Source of the DNA: an uncultured Collinsella sp.
GTDB taxonomy: Bacteria > Actinomycetota > Coriobacteriia > Coriobacteriales > Coriobacteriaceae
Reading direction: 5' to 3'
NCBI GenBank assembly: GCA_958447915.1
Contig: CAUDCB010000038.1
Coordinates: 1-13,824, forward strand
Length of the DNA stretch: 13,824 bases
Part shown: one piece after another, positions 6,976 to 13,732 of the stretch
How positions within the stretch are numbered: the first letter of the stretch is position 1
Layout: every line of letters starts with the position of its first letter
The notes under the pieces: model-generated
What the model saw: only the letters and a program-made list of their open reading frames with translations
What the model was told of the DNA's origin: nothing
The model's database searches: none
Program-made: the position numbers and the translations under genes

Positions 6976-7006
6976 TGGTGCAAAGCAACCTGTCCCCGAT
7001 GCACCA
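6976..7006 (+). repeat. REP-like 31-bp palindromic repeat, copy 2
   Basis: TGGTGCA (6976-6982) and TGCACCA (7000-7006) bracket a loop with AACCTGTCCCC. One more T-A pair extends the stem (6975, 7007). It begins five bases after the DUF2974 stop codon and has the same orientation as copy 1, 1213 bases away. Confidence 0.75.
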
Positions 7007-7082
7007 AGCTTCGATGCGCCTGGGGCGGGCTCGACCGCTATACTGGTTCGTGCCGAAATCGATCTAGAACGGAATGCCGTAT

Positions 7083-8087
7083 ATGAAAATCAATCACGCG
7101 ATTCTGCATATCCTGGACTTTGACTCTGCCGTCAACGTTATGAGCCAGCGCGAGCTCGATATCGAGAGCCGTACCGTGCGCAACTTCGTGACCACGCATC
7201 TGCGCCGCGCACGTACCTCGGCCGACAATAAACGCGCCACGTTTGCCGAGAACTCTGCGTTTGGCGGCGAGCTCAAGGGCTATTTCTTTGGCGAGCGCGA
7301 GTTCGTGGACCTGTCGCAGCAGATTGCGGAGTTTATCTCCTCCGAGCTCACCAAAGCCGAGAAAGCCGAGTCAACCGACGTGCTCGTGGCCGATTTTGAC
7401 GACGATGAGGATGCCCGCTGGTTTGCCGTGATGCTGCTGGGCTCCAAGCAGGCTTTTATGCACGAAGTGGGCCGCGAGGAGGGGGAGGTGCGCAACGACA
7501 TCGCGCGCCACTACGCCATTCTGCCGAACCCCTCGCAAAAGGTGCCGAGCTATGCCATCGTGCGTGCGAGCACCATGGAGATCGGTTACGTGGACAAGAA
7601 GCGCAAGATTGCCGGTGAGGACCGTATGCTTATCCCCGATGGCCTGCTGCAGTGCGACACGGGCGTATCAGGCAAGGAGGTCATCGACACCGTGACGCGT
7701 GTGGTCGAGGAAGTCGCCGAGGAGCACGGTGCCAATACGGCCGTGGCGCTCGCCAAGGTTAAGGCTGCCGTCGCCGAGAAAGTCGAGGATGACGAGGAGC
7801 TGCCGCCCTGGGATATCGTCGATGAGGTCTTTGAGGACGAACCGGTTATCAAGGAGAGCGTGCGCGCGGCACTGACTGAGGAGAAGGTGCCTGAGCGTGT
7901 GCCCGTGGAGCGCAAGCAGGTCGAACGCGCGGCCGTGCGCAACCACAAGATTCGTACCGATACGGGCATCGAGATCAGCTTTCCGGCCGAGATGGGCTCG
8001 AACTCCGAGTACATCGAGTTCGTCAACGAGCCCAACGGCCTCATCTCCATCGAGCTCAAAAACATCGGCAGCATCGAGAATCGATAA
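7083..8087 (+). CDS. Nucleoid-associated protein, NdpA/YejK (37-kDa nucleoid protein) family
   Basis: A 334-aa protein from ATG 7083 (MKINHAILHILDFDS), which matches the usual start of the family; an ATG at 7074 would add three residues but leaves no room for a binding site, whereas GGA at 7071-7073 suits 7083. Family features seen: the N-terminal ILHILDF segment, a central region with LVADFDDDEDARWFAVMLLG, and the C-terminal IRTDTGIEISFPAEMG followed by NGLISIELKNIGSIENR. An acidic stretch (EKVEDDEELPPWDIVDE, around residues 236-252) lies between them. Members bind DNA and associate with the nucleoid in proteobacteria; the function in Actinomycetota is inferred from homology only. A TATACT at 7039-7044 could be a -10 element but has no good -35. 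It is a single-gene unit ending at the terminator at 8116. Confidence 0.85.
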   Translation: MKINHAILHILDFDSAVNVMSQRELDIESRTVRNFVTTHLRRARTSADNKRATFAENSAFGGELKGYFFGEREFVDLSQQIAEFISSELTKAEKAESTDVLVADFDDDEDARWFAVMLLGSKQAFMHEVGREEGEVRNDIARHYAILPNPSQKVPSYAIVRASTMEIGYVDKKRKIAGEDRMLIPDGLLQCDTGVSGKEVIDTVTRVVEEVAEEHGANTAVALAKVKAAVAEKVEDDEELPPWDIVDEVFEDEPVIKESVRAALTEEKVPERVPVERKQVERAAVRNHKIRTDTGIEISFPAEMGSNSEYIEFVNEPNGLISIELKNIGSIENR

Positions 8088-8115
8088 ACTGCGCCTGGAC
8101 GCTGCAAAAAACAAA

Positions 8116-8150
8116 GGCCGAAGCCTCGGATGAGGGCTTCGGCCCTTTTT
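8116..8150 (+). terminator. Intrinsic terminator, possibly bidirectional
   Basis: GGCCGAAGCC (8116-8125) pairs perfectly with GGCTTCGGCC (8135-8144), followed by T8146-8150. A-rich sequence on the other side (8105-8115) would give a T-rich tail on the minus strand, so it may also stop transcripts coming from the convergent lysine operon. Confidence 0.9.
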
Positions 8151-8193
8151 ACTCGGGGCTTAATTACGCTACTGGTTGAGCATAAATCAGCGA

Positions 8194-8291
8194 AAACGCC
8201 CCAGAGCGAGCAAGGTGACGTGAAAGAGGAGGGCATTGACCTTTTGGTCATGCCCGACGATTGAACGTCAGATTGCCGCTCTGGGGCGTTT
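8194..8291 (-). ncRNA. Long structured inverted repeat (~98 nt) after dapH: 3'UTR terminator, MITE-like element or ncRNA
   Basis: The whole element folds as one multi-tier stem. AAACGCCCCAGAGC (8194-8207) pairs with GCTCTGGGGCGTTT (8278-8291) over 14 bp. GCAA (8210-8213) pairs with TTGC (8273-8276). TGACGT (8216-8221) pairs with ACGTCA (8265-8270). GGGCAT..GACC (8231-8241) pairs with GGTC..ATGCCC (8246-8255) around a TTTT loop. On the minus strand the outer stem is followed by TTTT, so it can act as the operon terminator, but it is far larger and more layered than one needs to be. The strand is assigned because the minus strand is the transcribed one here; a miniature inverted-repeat element is equally possible. 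No protein-coding use is convincing. Confidence 0.55.
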
Positions 8292-8304
8292 GTAGCGTCG
8301 AGTC

Positions 8305-8332
8305 GTTACGGCGTTTGGTAAAACGCCGTAAC
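8305..8332 (-). terminator. Perfect 12-bp hairpin immediately 3' of dapH
   Basis: GTTACGGCGTTT (8305-8316) and AAACGCCGTAAC (8321-8332) form a perfect stem with a four-base loop, starting two bases after the dapH stop codon. No T tract follows on the minus strand, so it is more likely a 3'-end stabiliser or a Rho-independent stem that works together with the long structure after it. Confidence 0.5.
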
Positions 8333-8334
8333 TA

Positions 8335-9054
8335 TTACAGTTGGCGCAGGTCCTCTTCCAGGCCGGTCTTGCTGTCGGTCTTCTCGTCGCGCATCTTGAT
8401 GACGCGGGCGGGGACACCGGCCACGACGGCGCCGGCGGGGACGTCCTCGACGCACACGGCGCCGGCGGCAACGACGGCGCCCTTGCCTACGTGCACGCCC
8501 TCCAGGACCACGGCGTTGGCGCCGATCATGACATCGTCCTCGATGATGACGGGCGTGGCGCTGGCGGGCTCTACGACGCCTGCCAACACGGTGCCGGCGC
8601 CGATGTGGCAGTTCTTACCCACGGTGGCGCGGCCGCCCAGCACGACGCCCATATCGATCATGGAGCCTTCGCCGATGACGGAGCCGATGTTGATGATGGC
8701 ACCCATCATGATGACGGCGCGATCGCCGATCTCGACGCGGTCGCGGATGATTGCGCCCGGCTCGATGCGGGCGTTGATGCCCTTGAGGTCGAGCATGGGC
8801 ACGGCGGAGTTGCGGCAGTCGTTCTCTACGTCGTAGTAGTCGATGGAATCGGCATTGGCGACCAGGATGGTCTTAAGCTCATCCCAGTTACCAAAGACGG
8901 TCTTGCCGCGATGACCGCCGTAGACGTGCGCATTGCCCCACTGGACCTTCATGCCCGGCTTTTCGCGCACGTACAGTTTGACGGGCGTTTTCTTGGGCGC
9001 GGTGGCGATGTAGTTGATAATCTCCTGTGCATCCATCTCGGCTGCGTTACTCAT
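8335..9054 (-). CDS. dapH: Tetrahydrodipicolinate N-acetyltransferase
   Basis: The enzyme acetylates 2,3,4,5-tetrahydrodipicolinate with acetyl-CoA, the committed step of the acetylase branch of DAP/lysine synthesis. The 239-aa length agrees with DapH of Bacillus (about 236) rather than with the longer succinyl-transferase DapD. An N-terminal alpha/beta part (residues 1-90) is followed by left-handed beta-helix hexapeptide repeats from about 94 to 215 (for example IEPGAIIRDRVEIGD and VVLGGRATVGKN) and a short tail. The start ATG at 9054 has AAGGAG nine bases upstream. It is the last gene of the lysA-dapA-dapB-dapH operon, 39 bases after dapB, and is followed by two hairpins. Confidence 0.92.
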   Translation of the reverse strand: MSNAAEMDAQEIINYIATAPKKTPVKLYVREKPGMKVQWGNAHVYGGHRGKTVFGNWDELKTILVANADSIDYYDVENDCRNSAVPMLDLKGINARIEPGAIIRDRVEIGDRAVIMMGAIINIGSVIGEGSMIDMGVVLGGRATVGKNCHIGAGTVLAGVVEPASATPVIIEDDVMIGANAVVLEGVHVGKGAVVAAGAVCVEDVPAGAVVAGVPARVIKMRDEKTDSKTGLEEDLRQL

Positions 9055-9093
9055 ATGCTGTTTCTCCTTTTCGTGGATACGGTTGATCCCTGG

Positions 9094-9834
9094 TTAGGCA
9101 AACATGACCTGGTCGAAGGTGTAGTTGGCGGTGGCGCGGGTGTTTTGCTTCTGGGGGGCGGGCGGGGCGCCGTTGACAAAGATCTGGCGGCTCGTGGCAC
9201 GGTGTGTGAGCGTGACCTCCTCGTCCTGGCCAAAGAAACTCACCTCGTGCACGCCGGCGACAGTGCCACCGCGCAGCGAGTGCATGCCGATCTCCTTGGG
9301 GTCGCGTGTGCCGCACATGCCCTCGCGGCCATAGACGGGGTGGTAACCTGCCTCGGGCTCGGCTTCGACGACGGCGTCGAGCAGCAGCTTCGCGGTGCCG
9401 CTGGGGGCGTCGGCCTTTTGGTTGTGGTGCGTCTCGACAATCTCGCAGTCAAAGCCGGGCAGCTCACGCGTGGCCTGTGCCACCAGATGACGCAGGGCCG
9501 CGATGCCGATGGAGTAATTGCCGGAGTGCATGACGCGGGCGTTCTGACCCAGCTCGCGCAGGCGATCCATCTGCTCGGGCGTGTAGCCCGTGGTGCCCGA
9601 GACCAACGCCGCGCCCGTGCGCTCGACATAGGCGACGACAGCATTGAAGGTCGCAACGTTCGAGAAGTCGATGATGACGTCGGCTGCTGGGGCGTTCTCG
9701 AGCTCGGACAAGTCGAAGCCGATCTGGGCGACGATGTCAAAAACGGCCTCTCCAGCGGCGTTGACAATGCCCTCGGCGGTAGTGCGGATGAGCGAGCCCA
9801 TGCGGCCCGTTCCCATAATGACGGTCTTAATCAA
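9094..9834 (-). CDS. dapB: 4-hydroxy-tetrahydrodipicolinate reductase
   Basis: The enzyme reduces the DapA product to tetrahydrodipicolinate with NAD(P)H. The 246-aa product shows the nucleotide-binding loop GTGRMG at 8-13, DFSN at 56-59, SGTTGY at 79-84, and the catalytic segment ETHHNQKADAPSGTA with H136, H137 and K140. Translation starts at TTG 9834; AAGGGAG lies nine bases upstream inside dapA, and the start overlaps the dapA stop by eight bases (TTGATTAA), so coupling to dapA is likely. One oddity is that the conserved C-terminal helix that usually reads NGALRAA reads NGAPPAP here (residues 221-227), three prolines that each differ from the expected codon by one base. The protein may be damaged, or this is a local sequence error. 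Confidence 0.93.
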   Translation of the reverse strand: MIKTVIMGTGRMGSLIRTTAEGIVNAAGEAVFDIVAQIGFDLSELENAPAADVIIDFSNVATFNAVVAYVERTGAALVSGTTGYTPEQMDRLRELGQNARVMHSGNYSIGIAALRHLVAQATRELPGFDCEIVETHHNQKADAPSGTAKLLLDAVVEAEPEAGYHPVYGREGMCGTRDPKEIGMHSLRGGTVAGVHEVSFFGQDEEVTLTHRATSRQIFVNGAPPAPQKQNTRATANYTFDQVMFA

Positions 9835-10717
9835 GCAGACCAGCTCCCTTCAAAGCATCGGTAAGTGCAGCGCGCGTGTCGTTGGCCATGGGGCACAGCG
9901 GCATACGGTAGTTTGCCTCGATCATACCCATCTGAGCGAGCGCCTCTTTGACGGGGATGGGGTTGACCTCACTAAAGAGGGCGTTGATGAGCGGCTGACC
10001 GGCAATCTGGATATCGCGGGCGCGCTCCACGTCGCCGTCCAGATAGGCACGGCACATGTCGTGCACGAGCTGCGGCTGAACGTCTGCCCACACGCTGATG
10101 GTACCCGAAGCGCCTAGGCTCATGAGCGGCACGGTGAGGGCATCCTCGCCCGAGTACATGCGGAAGTCGTCTGACAGCAGGTGGGCGATCTTGGCCGCGT
10201 AGGCGACGTTGCCCGAGGCCTCCTTGATGCCCATGATGTTGGGGTGCGCGGCCAAGCGCTCTACGTTGCGCTCGCTGATGCCGCAGCCACAGCGGCCGGG
10301 GATGTTGTACAGAATGCAGGGGATGTCCACGGCGTCGGCCACGGTCTTAAAGTGCTGGTAGATGCCCTCTTCGTTAGACTTGTTGTAGTAGGGGGTAATG
10401 AGCAGCAGACCATCGGCGCCCAGGCCCTGGTAAGTGAGCGACTTAGTGAGCATGGTCTGCGTGGAGTTAGAGCCCGAGCCGGCAATAACGGGGACTCGGC
10501 CCGCAACCTGCTTGACCACTGCGGCGACAACGGAGTTGTCCTCGTCGTCGGTCATCGTGGCACTCTCTCCGGTGGTGCCCAGGGTGAGGATGGCGTCGGT
10601 GCCATTTTGCAGGTGGAAATCGATAAGGCGCTCGAGCGCGTCAAAGTCGACGCTTCCGTCCTTTTTAAACGGCGTGACGAGGGCGACGATCGAACCCTCG
10701 AGGTTGCGGATATCCAT
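9827..10717 (-). CDS. dapA: 4-hydroxy-tetrahydrodipicolinate synthase (DapA part of the fused frame, possible internal start)
   Basis: This is the 296-aa segment beginning MDIRNLEGSIVALVTPF, which is the normal length and start of a free DapA. It condenses pyruvate with aspartate semialdehyde through Schiff-base K165 (IKEAS), helped by T48/T49 (GTTGES), Y110 or Y111 (TPYYNK) and Y137. The ATG at 10717-10715 sits six bases after AAGGAG (minus strand, 10729-10724), one of the best ribosome binding sites in the window. It is in frame with lysA with no stop between them. It ends LLD-TAA overlapping the TTG start of dapB. It is listed separately because both a fusion and a free DapA are plausible products. 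Confidence 0.8.
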   Translation of the reverse strand: MDIRNLEGSIVALVTPFKKDGSVDFDALERLIDFHLQNGTDAILTLGTTGESATMTDDEDNSVVAAVVKQVAGRVPVIAGSGSNSTQTMLTKSLTYQGLGADGLLLITPYYNKSNEEGIYQHFKTVADAVDIPCILYNIPGRCGCGISERNVERLAAHPNIMGIKEASGNVAYAAKIAHLLSDDFRMYSGEDALTVPLMSLGASGTISVWADVQPQLVHDMCRAYLDGDVERARDIQIAGQPLINALFSEVNPIPVKEALAQMGMIEANYRMPLCPMANDTRAALTDALKGAGLLD

Positions 10718-12136
10718 GTTCTTCTCCTTCGCTTCCGCGATCTGGATGCGTTTGTTCCACTGAGCGGCGACGGCCAGACGCTCGTCCTGGGCGCGACGGC
10801 GGGCACTTTCGGCGCGCGACTTGGCCAGCAGCTCTCGGCCGCTAGGCAGCACGTCGAGCGTGGCAAAGTAATCGCCCGGGCGCTCAGCACGGCGGATGAG
10901 GTCGGCCGAGCCATCGGGGCGCAGCAGCACCTCGGCGGAGCGCAGACGGCCGTTGTAGTTGTAGCCCATGGAGTAGCCATGCGCGCCGGTATCGTGGATC
11001 ACGAGCAGGTCGCCCATGTCGATATGCGGCAACTCGCGATCAATGGCGAACTTGTCATTGTTCTCACACAGATTGCCCGTGATGTCGTAGGTGTCCGTAA
11101 CGGGTGCTGCGGTCTTGTCGGCGCCACCCGGCTGTCCCATCACCGTAATGTGGTGGTAAGCGCCATACATGGCAGGACGGATCAGATCGACGGCGCTTGC
11201 GTCCACGCCGATATAGTCCTTGTAGATCTGCTTTTCGTGGATGGCCTTGGTCACCAGGCAGCCGTAGGGGCCCATCATAAAGCGACCCATCTCGGTGCAA
11301 ATCGCCACATCGCCCATGCCGGCGGGAACCAAGATCTCGTCGTAGGCCGCGTGTACGCCCTCGCCGATGGCACGGATGTCGTTAGCCTGCTGCTCGGGCA
11401 GGTAGGGGATACCCACACCGCCGGACAGATTGATAAAGGCGACATGTGCGCCCGTTTCACGCTCCAGGCGCACGGCAAGCTCAAAGAGGATGCGCGCAAG
11501 CTTGGGGTAGTAGTCGTTGGTGACGGTGTTGCTGGCAAGGAATGCGTGGATGCCAAAGTCCTCGGCGCCCTTGGCCTTGAGCATGCGGAAGGCCTCGAAG
11601 AGCTGCTCGGTGGTCATGCCGTATTTGGAGTCGCCGGGGTTATCCATGATGCCGTTGGAGAGCTGGAATAGGCCGCCCGGATTAAAGCGGCAGCTGACCG
11701 TCTTGGGGATGGGTCCCGCAACGCGCTCAAAGAACTCGATGTGGCTGATGTCGTCAAAGTTGACGATGGCACCCAGCTTGTCGGCGAGCTCAAAGTCCGC
11801 CGCCGGTGTGTCGTTGGACGAGAACATGATGTCGTGTCCGGTGATGCCCAGCGAGCGGGCGATCATGAGCTCGGTATAGCTCGAGCAATCGCAGCCGCAG
11901 CCGTATTCGTTGAGAATGGAGATGAGTGCCGGGTTGGGGTTGGCCTTGACGGCAAAGTATTCCTTAAAGCCCGGGTTCCATGCAAAGGCGTCGCGCACTT
12001 CTTGCATGTTGCGGCGGATGCCCGCCTCGTCGTATAGATGAAACGGCGTGGGGAACTGCTCGACGATATGCTCGAGCGTCTCCTTGTCCACAAACGGCTG
12101 CTTGGCCGCATATGCCTCGTTGGGAGTCAATGACAT
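9827..12136 (-). CDS. lysA-dapA: Bifunctional LysA-DapA: diaminopimelate decarboxylase fused to 4-hydroxy-tetrahydrodipicolinate synthase
   Basis: One uninterrupted 769-codon frame joins two pathway enzymes. Residues 1-~428 are a DAP decarboxylase of the divergent long type: PLP lysine K64 in FAVKANPNP, GCGCDCSSYTEL at 79-90, HAFLASN at 197-203, LSGGVGIPY at 237-245, and the intersubunit CENND at 357-361. A charged, helix-prone linker follows (~430-473). Residues 474-769 are a full 296-aa DapA with GTTGES (47-52 of DapA), the Y137 and R142 pair in LYNIPGR, and Schiff-base K165 in GIKEAS. DapA makes the first committed intermediate and LysA the last step, so the fusion links both ends of the pathway. 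An ideal SD precedes the internal DapA ATG, so separate DapA may also be made. The gene lies behind a lysine riboswitch; its ATG has GAGG ~10 bases upstream. A missing stop codon through mutation or error is the alternative. Confidence 0.85.
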   Translation of the reverse strand: MSLTPNEAYAAKQPFVDKETLEHIVEQFPTPFHLYDEAGIRRNMQEVRDAFAWNPGFKEYFAVKANPNPALISILNEYGCGCDCSSYTELMIARSLGITGHDIMFSSNDTPAADFELADKLGAIVNFDDISHIEFFERVAGPIPKTVSCRFNPGGLFQLSNGIMDNPGDSKYGMTTEQLFEAFRMLKAKGAEDFGIHAFLASNTVTNDYYPKLARILFELAVRLERETGAHVAFINLSGGVGIPYLPEQQANDIRAIGEGVHAAYDEILVPAGMGDVAICTEMGRFMMGPYGCLVTKAIHEKQIYKDYIGVDASAVDLIRPAMYGAYHHITVMGQPGGADKTAAPVTDTYDITGNLCENNDKFAIDRELPHIDMGDLLVIHDTGAHGYSMGYNYNGRLRSAEVLLRPDGSADLIRRAERPGDYFATLDVLPSGRELLAKSRAESARRRAQDERLAVAAQWNKRIQIAEAKEKNMDIRNLEGSIVALVTPFKKDGSVDFDALERLIDFHLQNGTDAILTLGTTGESATMTDDEDNSVVAAVVKQVAGRVPVIAGSGSNSTQTMLTKSLTYQGLGADGLLLITPYYNKSNEEGIYQHFKTVADAVDIPCILYNIPGRCGCGISERNVERLAAHPNIMGIKEASGNVAYAAKIAHLLSDDFRMYSGEDALTVPLMSLGASGTISVWADVQPQLVHDMCRAYLDGDVERARDIQIAGQPLINALFSEVNPIPVKEALAQMGMIEANYRMPLCPMANDTRAALTDALKGAGLLD
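10724..10729 (-). promoter_or_regulatory. Internal ribosome binding site for dapA inside the lysA-dapA frame
   Basis: AAGGAG on the minus strand, six bases before ATG 10717, lies within codons that also encode EAKEKN at the end of the LysA linker. The spacing and sequence are optimal, which argues that dapA is or was translated independently. Confidence 0.7.
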
Positions 12137-12146
12137 GTCCCGTAAA

Positions 12147-12195
12147 CCTCGCTATCCAGACGGCGCTACCTGCGCATCGAATCCGCATAGCGTGG
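12147..12195 (-). promoter_or_regulatory. Riboswitch expression platform sequestering the lysA SD
   Basis: On the minus strand CCACGCTAT (12195-12187) can pair with ATAGCGAGG (12155-12147), which contains the GAGG ribosome binding site of lysA, over eight pairs with one A-A mismatch. The competing partner is CGCTATCC, the 3' strand of riboswitch P1 (12214-12207), which pairs perfectly with GGATAGCG (12157-12150) and would leave AGG free. Ligand-stabilised P1 would therefore favour the sequestering pair. No T-run terminator is present, so control is probably translational. Confidence 0.6.
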
Positions 12196-12206
12196 ACCCA
12201 ATGTCC

Positions 12207-12364
12207 GGATAGCGCTCCCGCATTGCTGCAGACAGTCCTGCGGGTGTTTCCCGCAGGCCCACCAGGCTGTTCGTGCCCGAAAAACCCAGTTCGGCGGGTT
12301 TCGCCTCCCCGCGGGGTCAAAGCCTGCCGGCTCGCCCGCGGCTCTTCGTGCCCGCGCCTCTATC
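12207..12364 (-). promoter_or_regulatory. Lysine riboswitch (L-box)
   Basis: The minus-strand leader of lysA has the ordered landmarks of the L-box aptamer: GATAGAGGCGCG at the 5' end, then ACGAAGAG, a CCGCGGG/CCCGCGG stem, GGGGAGGCG, GCCGAACTGGGT, the GGACTGTC segment after a perfect CCTGCGGG/CCCGCAGG hairpin, and GGGAGCGCTATCC, whose CTATC closes P1 with the initial GATAG. The order and spacing match the aptamer upstream of Bacillus subtilis lysC as I remember it. Its size (~158 nt) and its place directly before a lysine operon agree. It should lower LysA-DapA-DapB-DapH expression when lysine is plentiful. Confidence 0.92.
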
Positions 12365-12366
12365 AA

Positions 12367-12385
12367 GTGGTAACGACCCTACCAC
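12367..12385. promoter_or_regulatory. Inverted repeat at the lysine operon promoter
   Basis: GTGGTA (12367-12372) and TACCAC (12380-12385) form a perfect inverted repeat just upstream of the riboswitch. A weak minus-strand promoter, TTGTTT (12404-12399) with 17 bases to TAGGGT (12381-12376), overlaps it. It could be an operator in the divergent region between lysA and the M20 gene or simply a hairpin at the transcript start. The rest of 12386-12500 is AT-rich and must hold the M20 promoter, but I see no clear hexamer pair. Confidence 0.35.
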
Positions 12386-12515
12386 GTTGCACTTTACCAA
12401 ACAAGAGTATTCGTATATAACGTTTAAAAAATGCAGGGATATGCTGGAAATAAGGGTGTAGCAATCTTGCGGCACAATAGATAGCAGCCGACGCGCACCT
12501 ACGAAAGGAACCAAT

Positions 12516-13703
12516 ATGGCCGAGCTCCAAGAACTCCGTCGCTACCGCCGCGACTTGCACAGGATCCCGGAGCTCGACTTCGATCTTCCGCAGACGATCG
12601 CCTATATCGAGGGCGTGTTGGCACCGCTCACCTGCGATGTGACCCATCCGTGCCCCGGCTGCGTCTGCGCTTTCTTCGACGCTGGCGTTGGCGCCGCGCA
12701 TGCCACGGCGATTCGCGCCGATATGGATGCGCTGCCCATTGCCGAGGCAACGGGGGCAGCGTTCGCTTCGACCCATCCCGGCAAGATGCATGCTTGCGGG
12801 CACGATGGACACATGGCCATGGCGCTTTCGGCGGCAACCTTTGTCGACCGTACGATCCGTGAGCAGCCGGGCGCCATTAAGCGCAATGTGCTCTTTGTGT
12901 TTCAGCCGGCCGAGGAGACGACTGGTGGTGCCAAGACGGTGTGCGAGAGCGGCGTGTTCGAGCGCTACGGGGTGGATCGCATCTTCGGCTTCCACGTGTG
13001 GCCCGATCTGCCCGCCGGCACGTTGGCGAGCTGCTCCGGTCCGTTGCTGGCGCGTTCGAGTGAGACACACATTCATATCCATGGCACGAGCATCCATATC
13101 GCTAAGACCTATGGCGTTCCGGTCGAGGAGTCGCACGATGCGGCGCTGGCGGCTGCCAAGTTCTTGGTTTCCGAGCGCGAGCTCATGGACGAGTTGGGTG
13201 TCGACGAGCCCTGCATTGGTAAGTTCGGCCTGCTGCAGGCCGGCACCGTCTGCAATGCGGTGGCGGGGGAGGCCCATGTTGCCGGCAGCCTACGTGTGTT
13301 TACGGACGACATGTTCGACCGCGCGCGCGAGGGCGTGCGCCGCGTGCTGGACGATGCCTGCGTCGCAACGGGCTGCACATATGACCTCGATTTTGCCGAG
13401 GGCTATCCGCCGGTCGATAACGATCCCGAGCTGTTCGCCCACATTGCGCCTGTCTTGTCCGAGCTGCAACTCGTGGATGAGCCTTTGCTGATTGCCGAGG
13501 ACTTCGCTTTCTATCAGCGCCATCTGCCAGGCGTGTTCTTCCTCCTGGGTACGGGCGTGCCGGAGGGACAAGATAATCCGATCGATTCGGATGGCTGTCC
13601 CGCCTATGCCACGAGCGCTCTGCATACCGATACCATGCTCTTTGACGAGGAAATTCTACTCAAGGGCCTCGATGTCTACAAACGATTGCTTTTGCTTGCT
13701 TAA
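12516..13703 (+). CDS. M20 family amidohydrolase, candidate N-acetyl-LL-diaminopimelate deacetylase
   Basis: A 395-aa metallo-amidohydrolase of the M20D group starting at ATG 12516 behind AAAGGA. It shows DLHRIPELDF at 13-22, RADMDALPI at 67-74, metal-binding ACGHDGH with C94 and H96, the catalytic/metal pair E133-E134 in QPAEET, H160 in GFHVWPD, AEDFAFY with E328-D329, and a late His (H370) in ALHTDTMLFDEE. There is no signal peptide, so it acts in the cytoplasm. M20D enzymes hydrolyse N-acyl amino acids; being divergent from a dapH-containing lysine operon makes removal of acetyl from N-acetyl-LL-DAP (the Bacillus YkuR/DapL step) the best guess. Hippurate- or indoleacetyl-amino-acid-type hydrolase activity is the alternative. 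No intrinsic terminator is visible in the 100 bases after its stop. Confidence 0.88.
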   Translation: MAELQELRRYRRDLHRIPELDFDLPQTIAYIEGVLAPLTCDVTHPCPGCVCAFFDAGVGAAHATAIRADMDALPIAEATGAAFASTHPGKMHACGHDGHMAMALSAATFVDRTIREQPGAIKRNVLFVFQPAEETTGGAKTVCESGVFERYGVDRIFGFHVWPDLPAGTLASCSGPLLARSSETHIHIHGTSIHIAKTYGVPVEESHDAALAAAKFLVSERELMDELGVDEPCIGKFGLLQAGTVCNAVAGEAHVAGSLRVFTDDMFDRAREGVRRVLDDACVATGCTYDLDFAEGYPPVDNDPELFAHIAPVLSELQLVDEPLLIAEDFAFYQRHLPGVFFLLGTGVPEGQDNPIDSDGCPAYATSALHTDTMLFDEEILLKGLDVYKRLLLLA

Positions 13704-13732
13704 GTGGCGAGGGATACCTGTTCTAGAAAACA

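Noticed and set aside
8130..8258. Plus-strand 42-codon ORF through the terminator and long inverted repeat
   Set aside because: It begins inside the terminator loop, has no ribosome binding site and overlaps dense RNA structure; a chance frame.
12205..12366. T-box leader, because of GGTGGGCCTGCGGG on the minus strand
   Set aside because: The T-box core AGGGTGGNACCGCG is not present, and the ordered L-box landmarks explain the same region far better.
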